From Bradyrhizobium sp. BRP22 (GTDB lineage Bacteria > Pseudomonadota > Alphaproteobacteria > Rhizobiales > Xanthobacteraceae), in NCBI RefSeq assembly GCF_020194175.1, contig NZ_JADYVX010000034.1:19189-83188 (forward strand): 64,000 nucleotides of DNA, read 5' to 3'. The position numbers and the translations under genes were made by a program. The notes beneath the pieces are model-generated. The model saw only the letters and a list, made by a program, of their open reading frames with translations, did not search any database and was not told where the DNA came from. Shown piece by piece: positions 1-7,836 of the stretch (position 1 is the first letter of the stretch; every line of letters starts with the position of its first letter).

Positions 1-179
1 GTCGGCCGCGCATGATCGTGGGCGTTGACGAAGGCGGGAAGCACGAAGGAGCGCGGCCCCGCCGGCGCTCCCTGATTTATAGAGGTGATGATGCCGTTCT
101 CGTGCCGAAGCACAGCATCACCAAGTATGCCGCGGTCAGCACCGGCGAACAGGCAGCTTGCCGTAACTTCGTTCGCCAT
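1..179 (-). CDS. Amidohydrolase family protein, N-terminal part (cut by window edge)
   Basis: Only the first ~59 codons are inside the window. Translating the minus strand from the ATG at 179-177 gives a short beta-rich lead (MANEVTASCLFAGADRG) and then LPAFVNAHDHARP. This is the first-strand metal-binding H-x-H of the amidohydrolase superfamily (cytosine deaminase, 8-oxoguanine deaminase or atrazine-hydrolase-like enzymes). The gene starts 14 bases after the stop of the ABC binding protein at 194-1219, so it is probably the last gene of that importer operon and may act on the imported compound. The substrate cannot be read from the fragment. The start is set by the first in-frame ATG after the upstream stop. 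Confidence 0.75.
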   Translation of the reverse strand, partial: MANEVTASCLFAGADRGILGDAVLRHENGIITSINQGAPAGPRSFVLPAFVNAHDHARP

Positions 180-193
180 GACCGCCGATGACC

Positions 194-1219
194 TCAGTTC
201 GTGATGTAGACCAGTTCCCGTTCGGCCCGCGGCGGCAGGAACCCGCGGGTGAAGATTTCGGACGGCGCCGGCGTGCGGGTGAGCTGATAGCCTTCGACGA
301 TGATGCCGATAGCGCGGGCCATGCGGTCATCCTTGATGTCGCCGACGCCGATCTCCTTCATCTCCGGGGAGACGATGAGCTTGTCGAACGAATATTGCAA
401 GCGGCGCTTCTCGACATCGACATTGATCAGGTTGTCGAAATTCACCGCGGCCTTCATGCCGGCGTTCTGGTCTTTTGCCACGGCAATCATACCCTTGTTG
501 ATGGCGCGCACGAGGCCAGCGACGGCTTTCGGGTTGGACGCGAGCAATTTGCGCGAGACCATCACGCCGTTGGAATAGAGGTCCATTCCATAATCGCCGA
601 ACGAGAACCATTTGAAGTCCTTGTCGGGATCCTGGCGGTTCAGGACGAGGTTGAAGTAGCTGGTGATGTTGAAGACAAGCGCGGCGTCGATGTCGCCCTT
701 GATCAGCATCGGCTCCTGCAGGTTCGGCGCCATGTTCGAGATCTTGATCTTCTCGCCGTCCAGCCCGTTCTTGTGCACGAACACCGGCAACAGCCGCGTG
801 GTCGGCGTGCCCTGCGCGCCGCCGAGCGTGTGGCCTTCGAAATCCTTGATGGTCTTGATGCCGCTCGAATTCTTTGCGACGATCGCGAATGGCGGCTGGT
901 TCCAGATCATGTAGACCATCACAGGCGCGTCCTGCGGCTTGGTCGAGGCATTCTGGATGATCGCATTGACATCGCCGAAGCCGGCATCATAGGCGCCGGA
1001 CATGATGCGCGTCACGGTCGCGCCCGAGCCTTCGCCCTGGTCGATGACGACGTTGAGGCCTTCCTGTTTGAAGAAGCCATGGTCCTTGGCGTAGAAGAAG
1101 GCGGCATCCGAGCCTTGCGTCTTCCAGCCGAGCGTGAACTTGATGGTGGTTTCCTCGGCCGCCGCCGTCCCTGCGAACAAGGCCAGTCCCAACAGCGCGG
1201 CGCTCACTTTCTTCAGCAT
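194..1219 (-). CDS. ABC transporter substrate-binding protein, NMT1/SsuA-like (NitT/TauT type)
   Basis: The 341-residue protein is a periplasmic solute receptor. It opens with a Sec signal peptide (MLKKVSAALLGLALFAGTAAA, cut near residue 22). The mature part begins with the NMT1/THI5-like pattern: a first strand KFTLGWKTQG, then YAKDHGFFKQEGLNVVI and a later GSGATVTRIMSGAYDAGFGD. Family members bind thiamine precursors, taurine, aliphatic sulfonates, nitrate or hydroxymethylpyrimidine-like compounds. It is the third gene of an ATPase-permease-receptor-amidohydrolase operon on the minus strand. The amidohydrolase on each side of the divergon points to an N-heterocyclic or amide ligand, but this is inference. 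Confidence 0.9.
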   Translation of the reverse strand: MLKKVSAALLGLALFAGTAAAEETTIKFTLGWKTQGSDAAFFYAKDHGFFKQEGLNVVIDQGEGSGATVTRIMSGAYDAGFGDVNAIIQNASTKPQDAPVMVYMIWNQPPFAIVAKNSSGIKTIKDFEGHTLGGAQGTPTTRLLPVFVHKNGLDGEKIKISNMAPNLQEPMLIKGDIDAALVFNITSYFNLVLNRQDPDKDFKWFSFGDYGMDLYSNGVMVSRKLLASNPKAVAGLVRAINKGMIAVAKDQNAGMKAAVNFDNLINVDVEKRRLQYSFDKLIVSPEMKEIGVGDIKDDRMARAIGIIVEGYQLTRTPAPSEIFTRGFLPPRAERELVYITN

Positions 1220-1255
1220 GACGACCTCATGAATGGTGGTTGATGAAACTCTTTC

Positions 1256-2032
1256 TCAGGTGGCAATCACGTCGTTCTTGCGCGTGGCCCAGCCGGTGAC
1301 CTTGCCTTCGATCAGCGAGAACACGACGTAGAGCGCGACGCCCAGGCCGGCGAGCACGAACAGCCCGGCGAACACCAGCGGCACGTTGAAATTGGAGGAT
1401 GCGGTCATCATCACATTGCCGATGCCGCGATTGGAGGCAACGGTCTCCGACAGCACCGCGCCGACAAAAGCGTAGGAGATGGCGACCTTCAGCGAGGCGA
1501 AGAAGAACGGCATCGTTCGCGGCAGGCCGACATTCCAGAGGATATCGAACTTGCTCGCGCCCAGCGCCTTCAGCACGTCCTCAAGTTCGGGCTCGGTGGT
1601 GGCAAGGCCGGTGGCGATATTGACGACGATAGGGAAGAAGCAGATCGAGAGCGCGGTGAGAACCGCCGGCACCGTGCCGGAGCCGAACCACAGCACGAAG
1701 ATCGGCACCACCGCGACCTTCGGGATCGAGGAGAAGCCGATCAGCAGCGGATAGGCGGTGTCATAGGCGGTCTTGGAGACACCGATGAAGGCGCCGAGCA
1801 CGACGCCCAAAGCAACGCCAAGCACGAAGCCGAACATCGTGGTCGCGAGCGTCTGGATGATGTGCGGCCACAGCACCGGGAAACGCTCGACCAGCGTCAC
1901 GAGGATCTGCGACGGGCGCGGCAGCACGAGATCGGACATGCCGGTCATCAGGCAGAACAGTTCCCAGGCGACGAAGAACAGCACGATCAGCGCCGCCGAC
2001 CACCCCTTCTGCCTGATATCGAGCCCGGACAT
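1256..2032 (-). CDS. ABC transporter permease, SsuC/TauC-like
   Basis: This is a 258-residue inner-membrane subunit with about six hydrophobic segments. The cytoplasmic EAA loop is visible near residues 155-185 (DVLKALGASKFDILWNVGLP), the contact point for the ATPase. I start it at ATG 2032, one base after the ATPase stop. An upstream start at 2068 would run into the ATPase gene and adds a charged, non-conserved lead. It belongs to the binding-protein-dependent NitT/TauT class and pairs with the receptor at 194-1219 and the ATPase at 2034-2897. Confidence 0.9.
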   Translation of the reverse strand: MSGLDIRQKGWSAALIVLFFVAWELFCLMTGMSDLVLPRPSQILVTLVERFPVLWPHIIQTLATTMFGFVLGVALGVVLGAFIGVSKTAYDTAYPLLIGFSSIPKVAVVPIFVLWFGSGTVPAVLTALSICFFPIVVNIATGLATTEPELEDVLKALGASKFDILWNVGLPRTMPFFFASLKVAISYAFVGAVLSETVASNRGIGNVMMTASSNFNVPLVFAGLFVLAGLGVALYVVFSLIEGKVTGWATRKNDVIAT

Positions 2033-2033
2033 C

Positions 2034-2897
2034 TCAGGCCGCTCCTTCCTGCGCCGCACTGCGCGCATCGACGATCATCCCGCGCAGCTTCTGGTTCAGC
2101 GCCACGAAATCTGGCTCAAAGGTCATCGCGACGGTGCGCGGACGAGCAAAGCCGACATGACTGTCGTCGAGGATGCGGCCGGGCCGCGCGCTCATCACGC
2201 AGATGCGGCTGGCGAGAAAGCCGGCTTCACGCAGATCATGGGTGACCAGCAGCACCGTCGGCTTGTGCGTCATCCAGAGCTTTTGCAGGATCGACCACAA
2301 TTCCTCACGCGTGAACTGGTCGAGCGCGCCGAACGGCTCGTCGAGCAGCAAGAGGCGCGGTTCGTGGATCAGCGCGCGGCAGAGATTGGCGCGCTGGAGC
2401 ATGCCGCCGGAAAGCTGCCAGGGAAAACGGCCGCCGAAGCCCTTGAGGCCGACCTGCTCCAACAACGCGTTCGCCTTGTCGCGAAACTCGGTCTTGCGCC
2501 GTTTGCGGAATTGCGAGCGGAACGGCTCGACGATCTTCAGCGGCAGCATGATGTTCCGCTCGATCGTCATCCACGGCAGCATGGTCGGATTCTGGAAGGC
2601 CATGCCGACCCGCATGGCGCGCGCCGCCACCTCGCGCCCGCCGACAATGACGACGCCCGTCGACGGCTGCACCAGGCCGCTGACCAGTCGCAGGATCGTC
2701 GATTTGCCGCAGCCGGACGGACCGACCAGCGCGACGAACTCGCCGTCAGCGATCCGCAGCGTCGTCGTCGATAGCGCAGGCACCGCGCGGGTCCCGCGGC
2801 CGAACGTCACCGACGTATCGGATAGTTCGATCGCAATCGGCGCGCTGCCGGCGGAAACCGCCTCACCCGAGAAGTTGGAAGTTGGTTGCATGCGCAT
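2034..2897 (-). CDS. ABC transporter ATP-binding protein, SsuB/TauB-like
   Basis: The nucleotide-binding subunit energises the adjacent permease. Visible motifs in order are Walker A GPSGCGKST, Q-loop AFQNPTMLPW, signature LSGGMLQRANLCRAL, Walker B LLLLDEPFGALD and the H-loop LLVTHDLREA. No start has a clear ribosome site. ATGs at 2918, 2897 and 2891 are all possible, and I prefer 2897 because the outer one lies inside a TGCATGCA box that looks like a regulator site. First gene of the minus-strand operon, divergent from the GntR gene at 3093. Confidence 0.88.
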   Translation of the reverse strand: MRMQPTSNFSGEAVSAGSAPIAIELSDTSVTFGRGTRAVPALSTTTLRIADGEFVALVGPSGCGKSTILRLVSGLVQPSTGVVIVGGREVAARAMRVGMAFQNPTMLPWMTIERNIMLPLKIVEPFRSQFRKRRKTEFRDKANALLEQVGLKGFGGRFPWQLSGGMLQRANLCRALIHEPRLLLLDEPFGALDQFTREELWSILQKLWMTHKPTVLLVTHDLREAGFLASRICVMSARPGRILDDSHVGFARPRTVAMTFEPDFVALNQKLRGMIVDARSAAQEGAA

Positions 2898-3073
2898 CAC
2901 GGCAGAAAGTGCATGCAAGCCAGATGCCAGCGCGAATCTTCCACGAAATCAGGCCTGCCGTAGCGATGGCATGCCGACCGAGCGACTGCAATTTAGGCAA
3001 TCGGACAGCAAAAGTGCATGCAAATCGTGCGCACAGTTTTTGCGTGCCTGTGCTAACAATTTGCTTGCAAGCA
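2886..3073. promoter_or_regulatory. Candidate GntR operator set between the divergent operons
   Basis: The divergent intergenic region carries an identical 13-mer, AAAGTGCATGCAA, at 2906-2918 and again at 3011-3023, exactly 105 bp apart (ten helical turns). A reverse-oriented TTGCATGC lies at 2886-2893 and a perfect 12-bp palindrome TGCTTGCAAGCA at 3062-3073, just upstream of the GntR start. Such palindromic A/T-flanked cores are typical of FadR-class GntR sites, so these are likely sites for the product of 3093-3851. Binding itself is inferred. Confidence 0.55.
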
Positions 3074-3092
3074 CTTCCCAAGAGACCCGCCA

Positions 3093-3851
3093 ATGGCGCC
3101 GCGCGCGGCCAGCAAGACTGCTGAATCGTCCGACAAGGTCAGCGTGATCTGCCGTGCGCTCCGCCGCGCCATCATCGAGCAGGCGCTGGAGCCGGGCGCG
3201 AAGCTGCCGGAGGATTCGCTCGGCGAGCGGTTCGGCGTCAGCCGCACCATCGCGCGCCACGCGCTCGGGCAATTGGCGGCGGAAGGTCTCGTCGAACTGC
3301 GCCGCAACCGCATCGCGGTCGTGGCGACGCCGAGCTGGCAGGATGCGCGCGACGCCTTCGATGTGCGCATTCAGCTCGAGCGCCTCGTGGTGCGCCAGCT
3401 CGCCGGCAAGCTGACGAAAGCGCAGATCGCGGAATTGAACGCCCATGTCGACGCCGAGGACCGTGCCCGTGGCGGCTCGGACCCGGTCTCGATCCGGCTC
3501 GCGACCGAATTCCACATCCTGCTAGCGCACATGACGAACAGCCCGATCCTGATCCGCTATGTCAGCGAGATCGCCTATCGCTGCTGCCTGACGCTGTCGC
3601 TGTTCAGCCGGCCGCATTCCTCGGAATGCGCGATCAACGAGCACCGCGCGATCATCGCTGCGCTGATCAAGGGCGACGAGGAGAAGGTGATGAGCCTGAT
3701 GCACGGCCATCTGGACTCGGTGGCAGGCCGCGCGCTGGTGGCTCCCGTCCCGCAGCGCGGCCGCGACCTGCTCGATATTCTCGCACCCTATGCCGAAGAG
3801 ACAGACCTTGGCCGCGTCGTGAAACTGCCGAAGGCGGCGCGCGGACGCTGA
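3093..3851 (+). CDS. GntR family transcriptional regulator, FadR/FCD subfamily
   Basis: This 252-residue regulator has an N-terminal winged helix (about residues 10-75; KLPEDSLGERFGVSRTIARHAL is the recognition region) and a C-terminal FCD ligand domain. FCD metal/ligand histidines are visible in TEFHILLAH, INEHRAIIAAL and MHGHLDSV. It sits divergent from the ABC-amidohydrolase operon and 5 bp before the amidohydrolase at 3857. It therefore probably controls both, using the TGCATGCA-type boxes in the 3.0 kb intergenic region. A paralogue with the same layout lies at 38761-39510. Confidence 0.92.
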   Translation: MAPRAASKTAESSDKVSVICRALRRAIIEQALEPGAKLPEDSLGERFGVSRTIARHALGQLAAEGLVELRRNRIAVVATPSWQDARDAFDVRIQLERLVVRQLAGKLTKAQIAELNAHVDAEDRARGGSDPVSIRLATEFHILLAHMTNSPILIRYVSEIAYRCCLTLSLFSRPHSSECAINEHRAIIAALIKGDEEKVMSLMHGHLDSVAGRALVAPVPQRGRDLLDILAPYAEETDLGRVVKLPKAARGR

Positions 3852-3856
3852 CAACG

Positions 3857-5092
3857 ATGCGGACCGCTTTCGACCTCGTCTTCCGCAATGCGCGCACGCG
3901 AAGTGCGAGCATGCCGGTCGATATCGGCATTGCCGACGGCCGGATCGCCGCGATCGAACCACGCCTCGTCTGCGAGGCCGCGGAGATCGATATCGGCGGC
4001 AAGCTGGTGCTGCCAGGCTTCGTCGACACCCATATCCATCTCGACAAGGCCTGCCTGCTCGGCCGTTGCGAGCACAACCACGGCAGCGTCAGCGAAGCGA
4101 TCCGGGCTGTTGCAGCGATGAAGCGCGATTTCACGCCCGAGGACGTCTATGCCCGTGGCGCACACGTGATCGAGCGCGCGATCACCTTCGGCACCACGCG
4201 GATGCGCACGCATGTGGAGATCGATCCGCGCATCGGCCTGCGCGGCTTCGAGGCGATCAAGGCGTTGAAGCGCAACTATGCCTGGGCGATCGATCTGTCG
4301 CCGTGCGTGTTCCCGCAGGAAGGGCTGACCAACGATCCCGGTGCGGAGGAATTGCTGATCGCGGCGCTGCGCGACGGCGGCGAGGCGATCGGCGGCTGTC
4401 CCTATATGGACACCGACCCGAATGCGCATATCGAAAGAATCTTCGATCTGGCGCAGGAGTTCGACGTCGACGTCGATCTGCACCTCGATTTCGACCTCGA
4501 TCCGTCCTGGTGGCATATGGAAGAAGTGTGCCGCCAGACCGAACGCCGGAATTATCAAGGACGCGTCGCCATCGGCCATGCAACCAAACTATCGGCGCTG
4601 CCACCGGATCGGCTGAGAGCGGCGACCGAACGTCTGGCAAAGGCGGGCGTTGCGGTGACCGTGCTGCCCGCGACCGACCTCTATCTGCTGGGGCGAGACG
4701 AATCCCACAATGCGCCGCGCGGGCTGACGGTCGCGCACAGGCTCGTCGAAAACGGTGTGCTGTGCTCGGTCGCAACCAACAATGTGCAGAACCCGTTCAC
4801 GCCGTTCGGCGACGCCTCATTGCTGCGAATGGCCAATTTCTACGCCAACATCGCCCATGCCGCGGTCACCGAGTTCGACGCCTGCCTCGATCTGGTGACC
4901 GACCTCCCCGCCCGCCTGATGAATTTGCCGGATTACGGCATCGCGGTCGGAAATCCCGCCGATATCATCGTGCTCGACACAGATAGCAGCCGCGGCGCGA
5001 TCGCGGAATTGCCCGAGGTGCTGATGGGCTTCAAGAGCGGACGCCGAACCTTCGAGCGGCAGCGGCCGGTTCTGTTTCCGCCAAAGAGCTAG
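3857..5092 (+). CDS. Cytosine-deaminase-like amidohydrolase with altered active site
   Basis: This 411-residue cytoplasmic TIM-barrel enzyme is related to CodA/AtzC. Conserved features are LPGFVDTHIHLDK (first metal HxH), the Gln loop CVFPQEGL, VDLHLDFD and the barrel His in AIGHATKL. Compared with E. coli CodA, recalled and not aligned by program, the general acid/base Glu after the HCDE histidine reads Phe here (HLDF). The metal Asp of GHDDV reads Asn (ATNNV). Either the chemistry differs or the fold is used differently. I use the ATG at 3857, 5 bp after the GntR stop; upstream in-frame codons lie within that gene. Substrate unknown, likely a cyclic amide or nucleobase analogue. Confidence 0.85.
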   Translation: MRTAFDLVFRNARTRSASMPVDIGIADGRIAAIEPRLVCEAAEIDIGGKLVLPGFVDTHIHLDKACLLGRCEHNHGSVSEAIRAVAAMKRDFTPEDVYARGAHVIERAITFGTTRMRTHVEIDPRIGLRGFEAIKALKRNYAWAIDLSPCVFPQEGLTNDPGAEELLIAALRDGGEAIGGCPYMDTDPNAHIERIFDLAQEFDVDVDLHLDFDLDPSWWHMEEVCRQTERRNYQGRVAIGHATKLSALPPDRLRAATERLAKAGVAVTVLPATDLYLLGRDESHNAPRGLTVAHRLVENGVLCSVATNNVQNPFTPFGDASLLRMANFYANIAHAAVTEFDACLDLVTDLPARLMNLPDYGIAVGNPADIIVLDTDSSRGAIAELPEVLMGFKSGRRTFERQRPVLFPPKS

Positions 5093-5147
5093 TCGCGCCC
5101 TGCCGATCTGGATTGCCGCGGCCGCGATTGACGCGCCGGGCGTTCCA

Positions 5148-5176
5148 TTGTTGTTATCGACGTAACGAGACAACAA
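5148..5176. promoter_or_regulatory. Inverted repeat upstream of the enolase-superfamily gene
   Basis: TTGTTGT (5148-5154) is mirrored by ACAACAA (5170-5176) around an inner GTTA...TAAC pair. The repeat lies just upstream of the ribosome site GGCAGGAAACC and ATG 5193. It may be an operator or a short hairpin; no partner protein can be named. Confidence 0.35.
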
Positions 5177-5192
5177 CGCCGGGCAGGAAACC

Positions 5193-6410
5193 ATGGGCAA
5201 GTCGTCCAACATCAGAAGCATTGAAACGCTCGCCTGCGATGCTGGCTGGCGGAATTACCACTTCGTTAAGGTGACGACCGAGGACGGCATCGTCGGCTGG
5301 AGCGAATTCGACGAAGGTTTTGGCGCGCCCGGCGTCACCGCCGCGATCGAGCGGCTGTCGACGCGGATCATTGGCAAGAACGCGCTGCAGCATGAACGCA
5401 TCTATGCGGAACTGTTCTCCGCGACCCGGCCCGCCGCCGGGGGCGTGGTGGCGCTGGCGCTCGGCGCGATCGAGAACGCGCTGCTCGATGTCAAGGCAAA
5501 GGCGCTCGGCGTGCCCTGCTATGAACTGCTCGGCGGCAAGATCCGCGACCGCATCCGGGTCTACTGGTCGCACTGCGCGACCTGGCGCATCAACCATCCC
5601 GACTGGTACAAGCCCGCGATCACCGATCTCGACGGCGTCAAGGCGATCGGGCGCGAGGTGCGCGAGAAGCGCTTCACGGCGCTGAAGACCAACATCTTCG
5701 TCTATACCGACGGCAAGCCGCAGGGTTGGCGGCCGGGCTTCGGCTCGCCATTCGAGCCGGAGATCAATGTCGACCGCAAAGTGCTGCGCAATCTCTGCAT
5801 GCACCTGGAGGCGATCCGCGACGGCGCCGGGCCCGATGTCGATCTCCTGCTCGACCTCAACTTCAACGCCAAGACCGAAGGCTATCTGAAGATCCTGAGG
5901 GCGATCGAGAAGATGGACATGTTCTGGATCGAGATCGACACCTTCAACCCGCAGGCGCTAGGCTACATCCGCCGCCAGAGCCCGCATCCGATCTCCTCCT
6001 GCGAGACGCTGCTCGGTCTGCGCGAATTCCTGCCCTACTTCACCGAGCAGGCGATGGACGTCGCGATCATCGACACGCCCTGGAATGGCATCTGGCAATC
6101 GATGAAGATCGCGAATGCCGCCGAACATTTCGAGGTCAACGTCGCCCCGCATAATTTCTACGGCCACCTCTGCACGATGATGAACGCGCATTTCTCAGCG
6201 GCCGTTCCGAACTTGCGGATCATGGAAACCGATATCGACCGGCTCGCCTGGGACCATGAGTTGTTCACGCATGTCCCCGACATCGTCGACGGCCACCTCG
6301 TGATCCCGGACCGGCCGGGCTGGGGCACCGAGCCGAACGAGGAAGGCCTCCGCGCGCACCCGCCGAAGAGCAAGGGTGGATTGCTGAATTACGGGCAGGC
6401 CAAGAAGTAA
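5193..6410 (+). CDS. Mandelate racemase/muconate lactonizing enzyme family protein (enolase superfamily)
   Basis: This 405-residue Mg-dependent acid-sugar or lactone-type enzyme has a capping domain (about 1-130) and a modified TIM barrel. Visible ligands are D in LLLDLNFN, E in FWIEIDTF and E in SSCETLLG. The MR-type His-Asp dyad is represented by D in AIIDTPWNG and H in VAPHNFYGH, with a further E in RIMETDID. The K-x-K of the second strand reads LKTN, so the second Lys is Asn. Most relatives dehydrate or racemise sugar acids. It lies 100 bp after the amidohydrolase and probably belongs to the same GntR-controlled unit, though it may also have its own promoter. Ribosome site GGCAGGAAACC precedes ATG 5193. 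Confidence 0.88.
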   Translation: MGKSSNIRSIETLACDAGWRNYHFVKVTTEDGIVGWSEFDEGFGAPGVTAAIERLSTRIIGKNALQHERIYAELFSATRPAAGGVVALALGAIENALLDVKAKALGVPCYELLGGKIRDRIRVYWSHCATWRINHPDWYKPAITDLDGVKAIGREVREKRFTALKTNIFVYTDGKPQGWRPGFGSPFEPEINVDRKVLRNLCMHLEAIRDGAGPDVDLLLDLNFNAKTEGYLKILRAIEKMDMFWIEIDTFNPQALGYIRRQSPHPISSCETLLGLREFLPYFTEQAMDVAIIDTPWNGIWQSMKIANAAEHFEVNVAPHNFYGHLCTMMNAHFSAAVPNLRIMETDIDRLAWDHELFTHVPDIVDGHLVIPDRPGWGTEPNEEGLRAHPPKSKGGLLNYGQAKK

Positions 6411-6420
6411 GCTCTATCTC

Positions 6421-6451
6421 CCGTCGTCCCGGGCTTGAGCCGGGACGACGG
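6421..6451. terminator. Perfect 12-bp stem between convergent genes
   Basis: CCGTCGTCCCGG (6421-6432) pairs exactly with CCGGGACGACGG (6440-6451) over a 7-base loop. It lies 10 bp after one stop and 28 bp before the convergent stop at 6480. There is no T-run, so it may be a bidirectional terminator or one copy of a dispersed palindrome; similar arms recur near 56.8 kb. Confidence 0.55.
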
Positions 6452-6479
6452 CGAGTGTGTGGGGCTGCTCATTGCGAAA

Positions 6480-7715
6480 TCATTTGTCGCCCGGCACGTT
6501 CACGAACGCACTTTCGATCACGTCGCCGATCGGCTGCCAGATGTTGCCGTCGAACTGCACCAGGCGCATCTGCTTGATCGGGCGGAAGTCGGCCGGGCCG
6601 GTGTTGATTGCGATGCCCGGCAGCACCACGGGATTGAGATAGTCCTTCAGCGATGCAGCCTGGCGCATGATGTTCTCGCGCGACAGATCGTCGCCGCACT
6701 GCGTCAGCACCTGGACCAGGGTCTCGGCCGCGGCGTAGCCGAAGATGGCGTAGCCATCCTCCTTGTCGCCATCAGGATAATATTTGTCCATGAAGGCGGA
6801 CCATGCCTTGATCGGCTCGTCGTCCTTCCATGCGGCATCGCCGGCGTCCTTCAGGAAGGATGTCGAGATCACGCCGAGCGCATTCTGCAGCCCCGCCGGC
6901 CGCAGCGCGCTGGCGATCGAGGCCGAGGCATTGTCGAGAATAAAGACCGGATGCCAATCCAGTTCGGCCGCGATGCGGATGGCGCGCGCGGCGATCGCCG
7001 GCGCTCCGTTGAACACGAGTATATCGGCGCCCGAATCCTTCAATATCTCGATCTGCACCTCGATCGAGGTGTCGGACGCATCAAAGGCGAGATCGGCGAC
7101 GATCATGCCCGCGGTATCGCCGAGCCCTTCCTGCAATCCCCTGAACAGATCGCGCCCGAACTGATCGTTCTGCCAGAGCACGGCAATCTTGCCGTCGGGA
7201 TAGGATGCCTGGATGTAATTCGCATAGATCCGGCCCTCGGCGCGGAAGGTTGGCTGCCAGCCCATCGTCCACGGATACTTCTTCGGCTGCGCCCACTCCT
7301 CGTCCCCCGAAGCGACGAACAATTGCGGGACGTTCTTATCGTTGAGATAGGCCCGGGTCGCGAGATTGCTCGGCGTGCCGAACGAGCCGAACATCAACAG
7401 CACGTTTTCCTTCTCGACCAGTTCGCGCGTCTGCTGCAGCGCCATGCGCGGACTGGAGCTGTCGTCGACGGAGATGAACTTGATCTTGCGTCCGTTGATG
7501 CCGCCGCGCTCATTGACCATGTCGAAATAGGCGGCTTCCGCTCTGCCAATGGTGGCAAAGGCCGCCAGCGGCCCGGTGTAGGGCATGACGTTGCCGATCC
7601 GGATCTCGTTGTCCATGGCGCCCCGCTCGGAAGCCTGCTGTGCGCTGGACGGCGCCCACGCAAGAAGCGCCGCGGCGATGAGGGACAGCGACAGTCTCGC
7701 TCTTCTTCTTTGCAT
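6480..7715 (-). CDS. ABC transporter substrate-binding protein, Leu/Ile/Val (LivK) type
   Basis: The periplasmic binding protein is about 411 residues. An N-terminal signal (MQRRRARLSLSLIAAALLAW, cut near SSAQQ) is followed by the Peripla_BP_6 pattern IRIGNVMPYTGPLAAF, VNERGGINGRKIKFI and WQNDQFGRDLFRGL. GAGG lies 8 bases before ATG 7715, better spaced than for ATG 7721. No LivHMGF permease or ATPase gene is nearby, so it is an orphan receptor that must use components encoded elsewhere or serve as a sensor. It follows the hydantoinase operon by 121 bp, and its ligand may be an amide or hydantoin-type compound. Confidence 0.88.
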   Translation of the reverse strand: MQRRRARLSLSLIAAALLAWAPSSAQQASERGAMDNEIRIGNVMPYTGPLAAFATIGRAEAAYFDMVNERGGINGRKIKFISVDDSSSPRMALQQTRELVEKENVLLMFGSFGTPSNLATRAYLNDKNVPQLFVASGDEEWAQPKKYPWTMGWQPTFRAEGRIYANYIQASYPDGKIAVLWQNDQFGRDLFRGLQEGLGDTAGMIVADLAFDASDTSIEVQIEILKDSGADILVFNGAPAIAARAIRIAAELDWHPVFILDNASASIASALRPAGLQNALGVISTSFLKDAGDAAWKDDEPIKAWSAFMDKYYPDGDKEDGYAIFGYAAAETLVQVLTQCGDDLSRENIMRQAASLKDYLNPVVLPGIAINTGPADFRPIKQMRLVQFDGNIWQPIGDVIESAFVNVPGDK

Positions 7716-7836
7716 CAACATCGCCTCAAACCCGCCCGACAGCGGCCTGCTGCGTCTTCCGGCCGATAACAATAGCGCGCAAATATGGCCGGAGAAATGA
7801 AATGTTGCCTTGGGACAATCAGCCGATCATGGACGG

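Noticed and set aside
188..1243. A plus-strand 351-codon frame
   Set aside because: Opposite strand of the NMT1-type receptor, which has a signal peptide and family motifs.
3626..3856. An N-terminal extension of the amidohydrolase at 3857
   Set aside because: It lies inside the GntR gene in another frame and encodes Arg/Pro-rich text; homologues start near the beta-strand before LPGFVDTH.
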